Origin: Tolypocladium sp. Sup5 PDA-1
Lineage: Eukaryota > Ascomycota > Sordariomycetes > Hypocreales > Ophiocordycipitaceae
DNA length: 64,000 bases
Assembly (NCBI GenBank): GCA_000750105.3
Contig: JPHH03000017.1
Coordinates: 434,001 to 498,000, forward strand
Direction: 5' to 3'
Below are positions 54,801 through 64,000 of the stretch, in pieces; within the stretch, counting starts at the first letter, position 1, and every line of letters starts with the position of its first letter. Below the pieces are notes generated by a model. That model ran no database searches. It saw nothing but the letters and a program-made list of their open reading frames with translations, and was not told the origin of the DNA. The translations under genes and the position numbers were made by a program.

Positions 54801-57041
54801 GAGGCGTGCATATGCCTCTTCGTCCATACCAGGGGGCAGGTATCCAGGGGACAGCGATGCTGGCACGCCGCTGTTTCTCTTCGCACCAGCGGCTTTCCCG
54901 CCGGCAACAAAGAACTTGAGCGTTCCTGAAGCGTCGGCCTTGACCCGCTTGTTGGTGAGAAGTTGTTGGTCGTCTAGAGGCTCGGTGTGGTCAAACTTCC
55001 CCAGGTCTGTCGTGTAGATCAAGAACTGATCGGGATCCACCAATCCCAAGTTTACACAGATGGCATGGCGGAGCTCGGCCGCAGAATCAACCTCCGTGAT
55101 GTCGCACATACGGTAGTTCCAGAAATCCATGGTAGCCAAGACATATGTTCTGACCACACTAGCTCGCTTGGCCCTCTGATGCGATACAAAGTCATTCTTG
55201 TCCTGGGCACCGAAGCTTGAACCAGGACGGTCCAGATAAGTATCGCTGCCATTGGTTCCACGATAACCAAACGCCAGCGGCCTTGGTACCACCATTGGTG
55301 AATCTGGAGAGTCGAACTCGTCTGGGGAGGGGAAAGACCCGTCGTCTTTCTGTCTCTTTTTGCGAGAAAGAAAGCTGAGGAAACTCTTCGAGTCTTTGGC
55401 CGATACTGGAGGCTCCGTACCAGCCGACCTATCGCCAGAGTCAAGAGGAGACTGTTTCGATCGCCCATCTGGGTACCTTGCAGATCCCAGCACGTCTCCA
55501 AGGCTAAGGCCCCGTCCAAGGATTGCGGCAGCATCGGCAGGAACACCAGATCCATAGATTGCGGCACTAGATGATACCGAGTCAGCGCTGTTGCGGGAGC
55601 GGTGTCCAAACTTCGCGGAGCCCGGCGTCGAAGATGATAGAACCGGAGTCGTGGCTGACGGAAATAGGGCCTGTTGGGGCGCGGGACTGCCTCCTGGGCT
55701 GTCTGTTCGTGCAGATGTTCCCCAGAATGTGCCGCCTTCAGCTAGCTCGTTTGTAATTGGGCTGAGGCGCCTGCCAGGCTCGGTATCGATATGTTTAAGT
55801 GCCAGTCGATGACTTGAATCGGAGCTCATGGTGCTATTGTTCAGCGTGGGCATGGTCGTCGCTCGATGCTGGGAAAACCGCCGGGTAGCAAAACCGGTCT
55901 CGGACAAGTTCAACAGCGTCTGAAAAATTGTTAGGGCAGCACATATAACTCCGCCTCAGGGGCATAAACTCACATTGGGTGAATCTGCTGGATCGGTCCC
56001 TGCACTGGGCAGGTTGTTTCCCTGGCCGGAAGTACCAGATTCCTTGCGACCGTGGGAGCCGGTCAACTTGGACGTGTCGACGGGCTTACCGGTGACAATA
56101 CTCCGGATAAGGCGCCGCATGCGCTTCCCTTCTTCTCGTTCCCGCGGCTGGTCCCATCCCGACCCGCTGTTGGTGCACTCTTGCGCCAGGCGAGGATATA
56201 CCTTCTGGTGCATCATGCCAAAGTTGCCGCGACCGCCGTGAAGACTGCCCAGCTCCAGGAACTGCGAGCCGTGTAGATTCAGTCCCTTGAACGTCTCTTG
56301 CCAGTCCTTGGAGAACTGGTTCTGCGCGAGCCAGATCAAGACGGTGTCCAGAGGCCACTGCGCGGCGACCTCTGGCGGTATCGTGCTACTCATGCCGGCA
56401 CTCGAAGCGTTGGACAGGCCCCTCGACTGCGCCGCCATGTAGAATCTGTCCCTCGAGGTCGCGTCGTCCATGGGGGTCGTGGTATTGGTATCGGTGCCGC
56501 TCTTGGGCGTCGTCACCTGCCAGGGGCTCTGCATGCTCGAGGACATGGACATGGCCGAGTCGTTGACGCCAAAGCCCGGGATGCCGACACCCTCGCCGTA
56601 CGTCTCTCCGGTGGGTATGTAGGTAGCGCTCATGGCGTCGCTCGGCCGGGGCGGCGGGGGGAGGGCGATGGTCTGCCCGGCGGCCATCTGCGCGTGCAGC
56701 TTGGGGTTATACGGCTGGTGCTGGCCGGTCGGGGGCGGCGGCGGCAGGCCGATGCCAGGGCGGCCGTCGTACATGCGCCCGTAGTTGCCATGCCACGACT
56801 GCTGCTGGCCGAGCGCGCTGGCCGGCGGCGGCCCAGGAGGCGGCGGGATGACGACCCCGGGCGTCGTGCCGTGCGCGGCAGGGTATCTCGGGGGCGGCGG
56901 CGGCGGGATGTTCATGATGCTGTTCATCGGAGGACCTGCCATGGGAGGAGACATGGGCGGCGGAGGAGGAGGAGGAGGAGGAGGAGGGACTTGGAAAGCT
57001 CGATCATTGCCCGAGACATGCCTTTGGCTGCCGTGATACAT
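51880..57041 (-). CDS. bck1: Cell-wall-integrity MAPKK kinase Bck1
   Basis: Three exons, complement(55974..57041), complement(52078..55919) and complement(51880..52024), give 1684 residues. The N-terminus is very proline-rich (several runs of 5-11 Pro). A SAM-like domain follows near residues 230-290 (WPLDTVLIWLAQNQFSKDW...LNLHGSQFL). A ubiquitin-fold RA-like segment is near 615-700 (TYVLATMDFWNYRMCDITEV). Next is a long Ser-rich disordered region. The kinase domain starts near residue 1390: GKGTYGRV, VAIK-type AVKEVEV, HRDLKADN, DFGISKK and GSVFWMAPEV are all intact, so it should be active. The last intron lies in the kinase C-lobe and exon 3 supplies NPFDRPTADVLLSQHPFC. Kinase sequence matches Bck1, which acts downstream of Pkc1 and upstream of Mkk1 and Slt2; this is family knowledge. 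Confidence 0.94.
56962..56985 (-). repeat. (GGA)8 microsatellite coding for polyproline in bck1
   Basis: Eight GGA units on the plus strand read as CCT proline codons in bck1, within an 11-residue polyproline run near the N-terminus. Confidence 0.92.
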
Positions 57042-58683
57042 GGTGATGGTCGTCGCGGGGGCTGCCCGCCTCGGACAGCGCGTTGGGGAGCTTGAGTAGA
57101 GATGAATTCTGGTGTTGAGTTCGGGACCGGGGCTGTCTGCTCAGCCAAAGGCTCTGGGGATTGAATACGAGGCTGCAACACAACAACGGTTGCCAAGGAG
57201 CTGACGAGGCAAGCTGCTGGTTGTTCTCGGCATGCACCGGTGGAGCTCTTCAGCCTGACCCCGTCAGTCTGTCGGTCCCTGCCCGAATGGTTGTCGCCGC
57301 TGGCCGGGCCCCAGATGCTCAGATCGTGACGCCAGTGCCGGTGCGGGGGGGGTGGAATGATCGTCCCATCTGAGGTTGTTGGTGTTGTGCGACGGCAGAG
57401 GAGCGCTGTCGAATCTCTGTTTGTCGCGAGCTTCGTCCCCTTGATGGCCCGAGTTCGAGGTCCACCGACCAGCCTCTGGCGACAACGGTGGAGCCACAGT
57501 GGGCCACTGGGCTACCGAGAGGCGGTTAGGCTCAACCGCTGAGCTGCCCACCGTCAGCCAGGCCTTATCGCGACACGGGCTCGGCGCGGGCGCTTACAGC
57601 CATTAGCGGTGGGCCTCTTCAGCGAATTGAAAGCCCCGGACCCCCTGTAGCTGGGGGCTCTGGCCAATAGACCGCACCCGTCGGCCACGCGACTCAGCGC
57701 CTCAGCAGCAGCTGCTGCGACTGTCAATGGAGGCTCGATGGTGAGGCGAGCCATGCTGTCGGATGGCTTCATCCGGGGGATCCCTCCCGTGTCTGTAAAT
57801 AGTAGCAGCAAGCCCCAACCCCTCACTTGCGATTTCGCGGGCTTGCGTCCTGCGGGAACTGCAGGCTGAATGTCTTGAAGCACGGTGCTCTATACGCCGG
57901 CCGTTGATGGTGATGCACAGGCTTGCTGCAGGCAGGCCGTATGAGGAACGCGGACGCAGGGGACGTTCCGGGGAATCGGGTGTCGTTGGAGCTGCCTATG
58001 TAACGCCTGGCCTGCCATCCCGTCTTGGGATCTCTCGCATAAAGTGACAGCGGGACTCCAATAGCACTGGTAAGAATACCCTTGCGCTGCCCTTTGGGAA
58101 GGTGGCTACGGTGATGCCGGCCATGAGGATGGGGATGAAGTAGACGAAACGCATTGTAGAACTTGGAGTTTGAATCAGAGCACATATTTTGCCTTCGCCA
58201 TGGACTGTTGGCGAGGTTAGATTCCTCTTACCTTAGTGATAGAAGCTCCATTATACGAATCCCGTGGTAACAAAAGCCACCGTAGGGTTCCAGAGCGACT
58301 CGGAGTAACCTCAACTGCAATGTCTCCTCCTCAAAGCCCATAAACCCATTTTTACATGACTTTTACACCGTGCTGTGGGACATTGGGCGTGCTCCATGTT
58401 TCGAGAGACTCAGCATCCTGGATCGCCGGAAAACTAAATAGATGTCTTTCATGCTGTATGCAAATTTTCTACACTGCTCATCGCGCTCTCGCTACTGCTC
58501 TGTTCTGTATATCATCTCGTGTAGCCCTGCATCCCGCCAATCTTAAGTATCAATGACTGCAAAAACGCTTCAGAGCGAAGACTCAACTCCATGCATTGCG
58601 GACCGTGCCAGGCAAGCCCGCATGAAACAAGCACCCGCATGAATCAAAACCAAAACAATGGCCCAGTCAAGCCGTCATGCTCT
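57042..58683. other. Intergenic region between the bck1 and GH5 genes
   Basis: 1.64 kb contains the bck1 promoter and the 3' end of the GH5 gene. Short frames (up to 120 codons near 57823-58185) exist without domains. The stretch 58190-58560 is more AT-rich. Nothing else is recognised. Confidence 0.4.
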
Positions 58684-60990
58684 TCACATGACAACGCAGC
58701 TCCCAAAGTTGAAACCGTACCCCTGCTGGCACTGTTCCAGGTAGCCGGCTTCCTCTGCCGAGCCCTCTGGGACGTTGTGCTTCCTCACCGTGCCGCGTAT
58801 CGTCAGGCTCTGTTCGCCCTCTGGATGCCACCACCGCAGCCTTTGCAGCAGCGGGCCTTCTTCCTCGTCCGAGCTAATCTCCCACTTGCCAGAGGACACA
58901 GTCACCTCGCACTGGTCCTTGGGGAAGTGGTACTCTGGCAGGAAGACGACGGTGGGTGCATCTTCTGCAGCAGGCTTTGGGGCAGTGAGCTTCAGGTTGT
59001 ATGTACACTGTCGCAGATTGAAACCAGTGGAGACGACATCTCCGGCGACGACTGTCGGTGTCGGTCGGATGAAGGCTTCGGCCGCGCGGTAGCCAGGTGC
59101 GTTGGTTAACTCGGGATCCTTGAGCGATCGGCTGGAGCTGATTGAGGGGTTGGTGAGAGTGCGATGAATGTTTCCCGGGGTCACGCTCTCGTCGTCACCA
59201 GCTTCCCGGTTCATTGTCGAGAGCTTGAGAAGACTCGTCGCCGATTGGTTGGGAAGCGTGCTCCTAGGCAGGGGAGACAGGGGCGGGACTTTGTCGTCGA
59301 GAGAATAAATCGACAAATCTTCGCCGTTCCACTGATCGCCTCGCTCGTGGTCGTTGTGCGTGGTGTAGAGCCACAGACAGTGTCCTTCTATTTGCGATCC
59401 CTCGACTCCGAAATAGTTTGCATCGAGCGCCGCTGATTGGCTTGTGTAGTCTCCCGTCTTGTACGCCTTCTTGTCGTCCATGTCGTACGGGATGCCAAAC
59501 TCTGTCAGGATACAGGGATGCTTTCCAATCCGATCCAGCCCTTCTTGCCGCAGAGTTGCCAGCTGGTCTCTCAAGCAGTTGCGAATGGCTGTCTCGCCGA
59601 TCTTGATGGCAAAGGCGGGGTGGAGGTATTTGCCTCGGAGCACACCAACGACGTCGACATTCCAGGTGCTATTCCAGTGCTTCGTCATCAAGGTGATGCC
59701 GTCATAAAAGTGCGGCGTAAAGGCCATGCGAGGATCATCGTCTTCGGTCCCTTTGATCTGTGGCGGCAGCTCCAGCGTTGGATACTGCATCAACATGATG
59801 CAGTCCTTGTGGTGGCTGCGGCAAGCTTGACGATACTTTCTCCAAAAGTCCATGAAGTATGTGTTCGTAAACTCGGGATAGTCGATGGTCTTGCCGGTGC
59901 TGGGGTTCTTTTGAAAGTAGTTCTTGTTCAAAAGCGTGTCCGTCGCTGGATCCCACACGCTGTGCTGAGCCCAAATGCACTCCCCGAGCCTCCACCCCGG
60001 ATCCCGCTTCCACCCGTATTTGGAGTCGTCGTAGCCCTGTGGCAGCCAAGCAATCTCGCCATGGGGATCGACGAGAGTTGTCCCGGTCTTGTAGGGACCC
60101 AGTCCGCCCATGTCCCACGTGTCAATCTCGCAGGCTCTCCCCATGCCCGTTAAGAGTGCCTGCCACATGGTCGGGCAGGTTCCCTTCTTCAGAGGATGCT
60201 CCTTTGGGATAACAGTCAAGTCCGAATAGCCCGCCATTCCCCTGTTTGGCTCGTTCATGCTCTCCCAGCCTATGACAACTTGATCCTCAAGGTCCCCGGC
60301 CTCGTGGATCCGCTTCGCAAGATGCGCGCATGCGTTTATAAAGTGGCCTTGTAGGTAGTCTTGGATGTTGACGCCGTCAATGATGCACTTTGGCGCAAAG
60401 TCTTTGCCCGCAAAGAACAATGTGAAGATGGTGCCGGCGGCGAGTCGGAAGTAGTTTGTCGACCAGATCATCTTGGGGAAATTGTCGGGGTCGGGATAGG
60501 TGTTGTGGACAATGGCCGCCTCTGTCGCCGCGAAGCTCTGGGGATTCAAGCCGCAGGCGTAGATGGTCCACATGGGAGCTCCAGAGCCGCCCGTGAAGCG
60601 CGACCACACGTCTTGGTGAGGGTCCATGAAGATATAGAACCCGTACGACTTTGCCATCCTCAGAATCTCGATGGTGTGCTGGATGAACGCCTCGTCGTAC
60701 CGCCCCGGCCCAGCCGCCTCGATGGCCTCCCATGAAAAGACATAGCGGATCGTGTTGAAGCCGTATCGCTTTATCCGCGCAAAATGGGTCGGCGCATCAT
60801 CCCTGGAGAAGGGTCGCTGGTGGAACGAGACGCTGTCGCCGTCGAAGAAGTCCTCGCCGACATGGGACGGCAGGTCGGGCTCGCTGGGGAGCTTGGCGTC
60901 GCCGGCGACGTTGATGCCGCGAAGGACCACCTGTCTGCCCTGGCCGTCGCGAAACTGGCCGTCTTCAATCGTCAGGCGGAAGGAAGCCAT
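58684..60990 (-). CDS. GH5_12 steryl-beta-glucosidase / glucocerebrosidase-like enzyme
   Basis: A single exon of 768 residues resembles fungal EGCrP-type enzymes (Egh1 in yeast), which hydrolyse ergosteryl-beta-glucoside or glucosylceramide inside the cell. It begins MASFRLTIEDGQFRDGQGRQVVLRGINVAGDAK without a signal peptide, which fits a cytosolic enzyme. The (beta/alpha)8 barrel has YGFNTIRYVFSWEAIE, FYIFMDPHQDVWSRFTGG, the acid/base in IGWESMNEPNRG, and the nucleophile in HPCILTEFGIPYD. A beta-sandwich domain follows from about residue 640. The C-terminus reads GFNFGSCVVM, which fits a CaaX prenylation box. The exact sugar-lipid substrate cannot be read from sequence. Confidence 0.9.
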   Translation of the reverse strand: MASFRLTIEDGQFRDGQGRQVVLRGINVAGDAKLPSEPDLPSHVGEDFFDGDSVSFHQRPFSRDDAPTHFARIKRYGFNTIRYVFSWEAIEAAGPGRYDEAFIQHTIEILRMAKSYGFYIFMDPHQDVWSRFTGGSGAPMWTIYACGLNPQSFAATEAAIVHNTYPDPDNFPKMIWSTNYFRLAAGTIFTLFFAGKDFAPKCIIDGVNIQDYLQGHFINACAHLAKRIHEAGDLEDQVVIGWESMNEPNRGMAGYSDLTVIPKEHPLKKGTCPTMWQALLTGMGRACEIDTWDMGGLGPYKTGTTLVDPHGEIAWLPQGYDDSKYGWKRDPGWRLGECIWAQHSVWDPATDTLLNKNYFQKNPSTGKTIDYPEFTNTYFMDFWRKYRQACRSHHKDCIMLMQYPTLELPPQIKGTEDDDPRMAFTPHFYDGITLMTKHWNSTWNVDVVGVLRGKYLHPAFAIKIGETAIRNCLRDQLATLRQEGLDRIGKHPCILTEFGIPYDMDDKKAYKTGDYTSQSAALDANYFGVEGSQIEGHCLWLYTTHNDHERGDQWNGEDLSIYSLDDKVPPLSPLPRSTLPNQSATSLLKLSTMNREAGDDESVTPGNIHRTLTNPSISSSRSLKDPELTNAPGYRAAEAFIRPTPTVVAGDVVSTGFNLRQCTYNLKLTAPKPAAEDAPTVVFLPEYHFPKDQCEVTVSSGKWEISSDEEEGPLLQRLRWWHPEGEQSLTIRGTVRKHNVPEGSAEEAGYLEQCQQGYGFNFGSCVVM

Positions 60991-61754
60991 GTTTTCTTCG
61001 TGACCAGCCGGGCGAGGCGAGGGGGGAGGAGGGTTGGGCGGAGAAGTTGAAGGAGGGAGAGAGGCGCAAGAGGAGGGTGCGGAGAGTGGTCGGAGGTTGT
61101 TAGCTTGAGAGTGGAAGCCAGGAGGACGGGGCCAGTTTTGTTAGTGACAATGGCCCGGTTTCAATGACGACATGGAGCCCAAGGACACCACGGGTCTTCC
61201 CTCCTACTACCTCTTATAGCTTTCCTGGTCTTCATGAACGCGCAACACCAGTGCGACGTGGCTTCTCGCCTTCAAAGCCGGCTTATTGTATGCTAGGCTC
61301 TCTATGCCATTGTGGCACGACAATGGGCGAGTGCAAACGCAACGATCACGGGTCCCTGTCAAGTGGAAGCCAACCACAGTCGCATCGAGACACCGCATCA
61401 ACTGGAACTATTAACGCCCCGCTGCCGCGCTTGTCTCGACGTCTCCTTTCCGTGATTGCTTAATTAATACGACATCAAAGGAGACTGGCGAATCCGTGAC
61501 TCGCAGTCGCCCTGGCGCCGCGAGCCTCGCAAAAACTCCGCCACAGCCCGTTGCCAAAACGGGCAGCATGATGCGCCACTGCGTCTGCGACTGGCCAAGT
61601 CGTTTACCATCATCTCGAGCTCGCTAATCATAACTGTCATATTATCTGCTCGTTGACCACGTCTTCGGTTTGCGTGTTCATCGTCCAAGCCATCTCTCGA
61701 GTTCCTCCGATTACTGTAATTACACGACCCACGGGTATCTGGCATCTCCATGCG
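60991..61754. other. Intergenic region, GH5 promoter side
   Basis: 764 bp separate two minus-strand genes. A purine-rich G/A tract lies at 61008-61095 immediately upstream of the GH5 start codon, i.e. CT-rich on the coding strand. Nothing else is recognised. Confidence 0.4.
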
Positions 61755-64000
61755 TCAAAGCCTCCAAACCCAACGAAACACCCATCTCCTATCCTCATCG
61801 CTGTCCTTTGCTGTAGTCACAGGGCCCGGTTCATTCGTCCCTTCACGGCCATACCCGCTGGGATGGCTTGCGAGCGGTGCCTGAGGATACAGGGGGCGGC
61901 CGTCTCCAATCTCCACGGCGTCTGGGCTGTGACCCATCGCGGCGGGCGTGCTGTGCAACATCGCTGGCGAGGTTTGGACCACTGGCGGCTGTTGCTTGAC
62001 CATCGGTGACTGACCTCCCGCCATCGCCGGCCCTGCCTCCATGCCGTCCAGCTCATCCGGCTGTCGCATTATCTCGTGTACTTCGTCCGATCCCCAAACC
62101 AAGTCATGATACAGCTCGGGTGCCGCCTCGTGGCCACTGAACACGTATCGTTTAACAAGCCAAGGCAGGTAACGAAACACCTGGAAGCGCATGAACTCGC
62201 GCTTCGACACGGCAAAGATGTGGTCCAACTCTTCCAAGCTGCGCCGTTTGGTCTCTTCGACAAACAAGAACACCATGACCAGTGCGACGACGTTAAGTCC
62301 GCTGAACAGCCCAAGCGAGCCACCTTGTCCCAGCGCAGAGTAGATGCTGGAGACTTCGTCAGCTAGCCGTTGGCATATGGCGACAACACGTTTATAACAT
62401 ACCTTGGGAAGCAAATGGCCAAAAGTCCAGCGAAGAACAAATTGATGGAGATTGCCCAGGCGGTGCCCTGCAGGTGTTAGTATCTGGTCAACTGACCACA
62501 GTAATGAGCAACTTACAACTTCTCGATGGGTCAACGGGAAACTCTCGGACGCGAGCGTGAAGGGAATGGGACCCAGGCCGGGAGAGTATGCAACCGCAAA
62601 CACTAATCAACGTCAGCATTCGACAGGTAGTCAAAGATCACCATTGACTTACGGAACATGAAGCATGCAGTCACACCAATCCGCTTGTCTTTGTCCTGGA
62701 TGAAGGAAGACATGGCCCCTCCCAGCATGAACAGGGACATGAAGGGTAGCGTCGCGTTCAGCCACTTCCTTCGACCCAAGGTATCGATACTCTTGATGGC
62801 CGGCAGCGCAAAGAGAAAGTTGATTGCGCCTATTCAAGGTCTCATGTCAGTCACTGCGCATGGGGAGCTATAGTGAGATTCACGTACCGAATCCGACACT
62901 ATACGCCATTGATATAAGTGTTGTCCCGGCCCCCACACTACTGAAGAGGGTTCCTGCAAGTGTAAGTGATTGTGAGCATCGCACGAGGCTACTATAGGGC
63001 TACCTACCGGAGTAGAAAGCGCAGACGTTGACTACCAAGTGTTAGCTTACGCCTGTTCCAAAGTCGGTCGTAGAGCTCACCTCCACAAAGCTGCTGTGCC
63101 AAGTTGACGGTTGACGTTGATATCACTGCATTGTACAACCGGCGCTGCTGAAACAGCTGCTTGAATTGAGTGAAGAAGTCTCGAATCACCCAAAAGAAGC
63201 CCGGTGATAGAGCGGCATTGGCATCCAAATCCCCGACACCCACATTCTCTTGTTCGATTGCTTTGTAGACGACGTATAGGTCTCGCAAGGCTTGTAGCTG
63301 CAACGAAGCAATGTCAGCAATCTGGAAAGATAGTGCAGTATAGGCGGTTTCAGAGGGCATACTTCGGTGTTTCTGACTCGCTGCAATATTCGGTACGCCT
63401 TCTCGACGCTATAGTTGGGGCCTCTCATGAGGTGGTAACGGGGCGACTCGGGGCAAAAATACACGGCCATGATGAGCAGGGCCAGACTGGGCACCATCGG
63501 CGCTCCTTGGATGAGGGCGAGCGTCGTGCTATCCGTGCTCGCATTGGTGAAGACCATGTTGAAGGCAAAGCCTGTCATGATGCCAAACGCGACCCTGTGT
63601 AAACCCGTCAGCTGGTGCAAGTCAATGGCCAAGGAGTCACTAGGCTTCGATACCAGAGCTGCCAAGCAAGAATGGCTGAACCACGCCAGAAACCGACTGC
63701 GGTCTCAGAGGCAAGGATCGGAGTGCTGACAGCCTTGATTCCCATGCCTCCCGGGAATGTTAGCATCGACATTGAATCCTAGCTAGGTAGAATATTGGGG
63801 CATATAGGGGAACTCGGGGAACCAACCAAGGCCGTTGAAGATCCTGACGCAGAACAATTGTATCCAGGTGGTTGCAAATACCGCACCGATCGAGCTCCCG
63901 AGAATGAGGAAAGCGGCGACACTGATTCCTCCTCTTCGGCCGTACCAGTAGTTTATGGGCAGCGACAGTGGGCACCCGAGGAGGGCAGCGAAGAACCACG
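61755..64000 (-). CDS. MFS sugar-transporter-family protein, N-terminus outside the window
   Basis: Ten exons on the minus strand are visible: from the edge to 63827, then 63654..63747, 63363..63594, 63081..63297, 63008..63031, 62888..62953, 62653..62829, 62517..62602, 62403..62467 and 61755..62346, giving 574 residues in one continuous frame. Two are very small (24 and 66 nt). Motifs of the sugar-porter family are present: YWYGRRGG after TM2, RIFNGLGMGIKAVSTPILASE, the CPESPRYHLMRG loop, QQLCGVNVCAFYS in TM7, DTLGRRKWL, and the end motif VEETKRRSLEEL. An acidic/Pro-rich cytosolic C-terminal tail of about 120 residues follows. It is probably a proton-coupled sugar or polyol transporter; substrate unknown. 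The missing N-terminus includes the first transmembrane helix. Confidence 0.9.

Noticed and set aside
1..64000. CRISPR arrays, operons, insertion sequences
   Set aside because: The window is eukaryotic: spliced genes, no regularly spaced direct repeats with spacers, and no transposase motif seen.

Overview
The window is a gene-dense, GC-rich stretch of a filamentous ascomycete nuclear genome. The evidence is short introns (about 45-65 nt, one of 225 nt) with GT..AG ends and CTAAC/CTGAC-like branch points, long low-complexity hydrophilic proteins, a NACHT/beta-propeller protein, GH47 and GH5_12 enzymes, Fig1 and a Bck1-type MAPKKK. Protein flavour suggests Sordariomycetes, probably Hypocreales; that placement is inference. 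I see no transposon, rRNA, convincing tRNA or CRISPR array. There are no operons; genes lie on both strands with divergent, convergent and tandem spacing.

Layout. 0-10 kb: 3' end of serine hydroxymethyltransferase, SAGA subunit Spt7, a VanZ-domain membrane protein, a disordered protein of unknown function, and prefoldin subunit 3. 10-20 kb: a 1008-residue, probably mitochondrial helical protein, a secreted Ser/Thr/Pro-rich protein with a CBM19-like cysteine module, and a protein tyrosine phosphatase. 20-34 kb: RCC1-repeat mitochondrial protein Fmp25 divergent from COG3, a double-GFA-domain protein, a mitochondrial carrier, a RINT1/Tip20 tethering protein and a fructosamine-kinase family protein. 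34-44 kb is the accessory-looking part: an alpha/beta-hydrolase-NACHT-propeller protein, an intronless fusion of two bacterial-type nucleotide-sugar enzymes (WbpB/WlbA-like dehydrogenase plus WbpE/WlbC-like aminotransferase), and a P-loop kinase-like gene with an in-frame TAG. 45-64 kb: Fig1, an unusually long GH47 alpha-mannosidase, Bck1, a GH5_12 glucosidase ending in a CaaX box, and a sugar-transporter-family MFS gene running off the right edge.

Functional links. COG3 (intra-Golgi tethering), the Tip20-like protein (retrograde Golgi-to-ER tethering) and GH47 (N-glycan trimming) all act in the early secretory pathway. Bck1, Fig1 and the CBM19-like protein relate to the cell surface and wall. 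This is co-occurrence in ordinary gene order, not evidence of a cluster. The best candidate for something undescribed is the dehydrogenase-aminotransferase fusion at 40.0-42.2 kb, which would carry out two consecutive steps making a 3-amino sugar nucleotide.

Exon boundaries were worked out by hand from splice signals, reading-frame phase and family conservation. All family assignments come from recognised motifs, not from searches.
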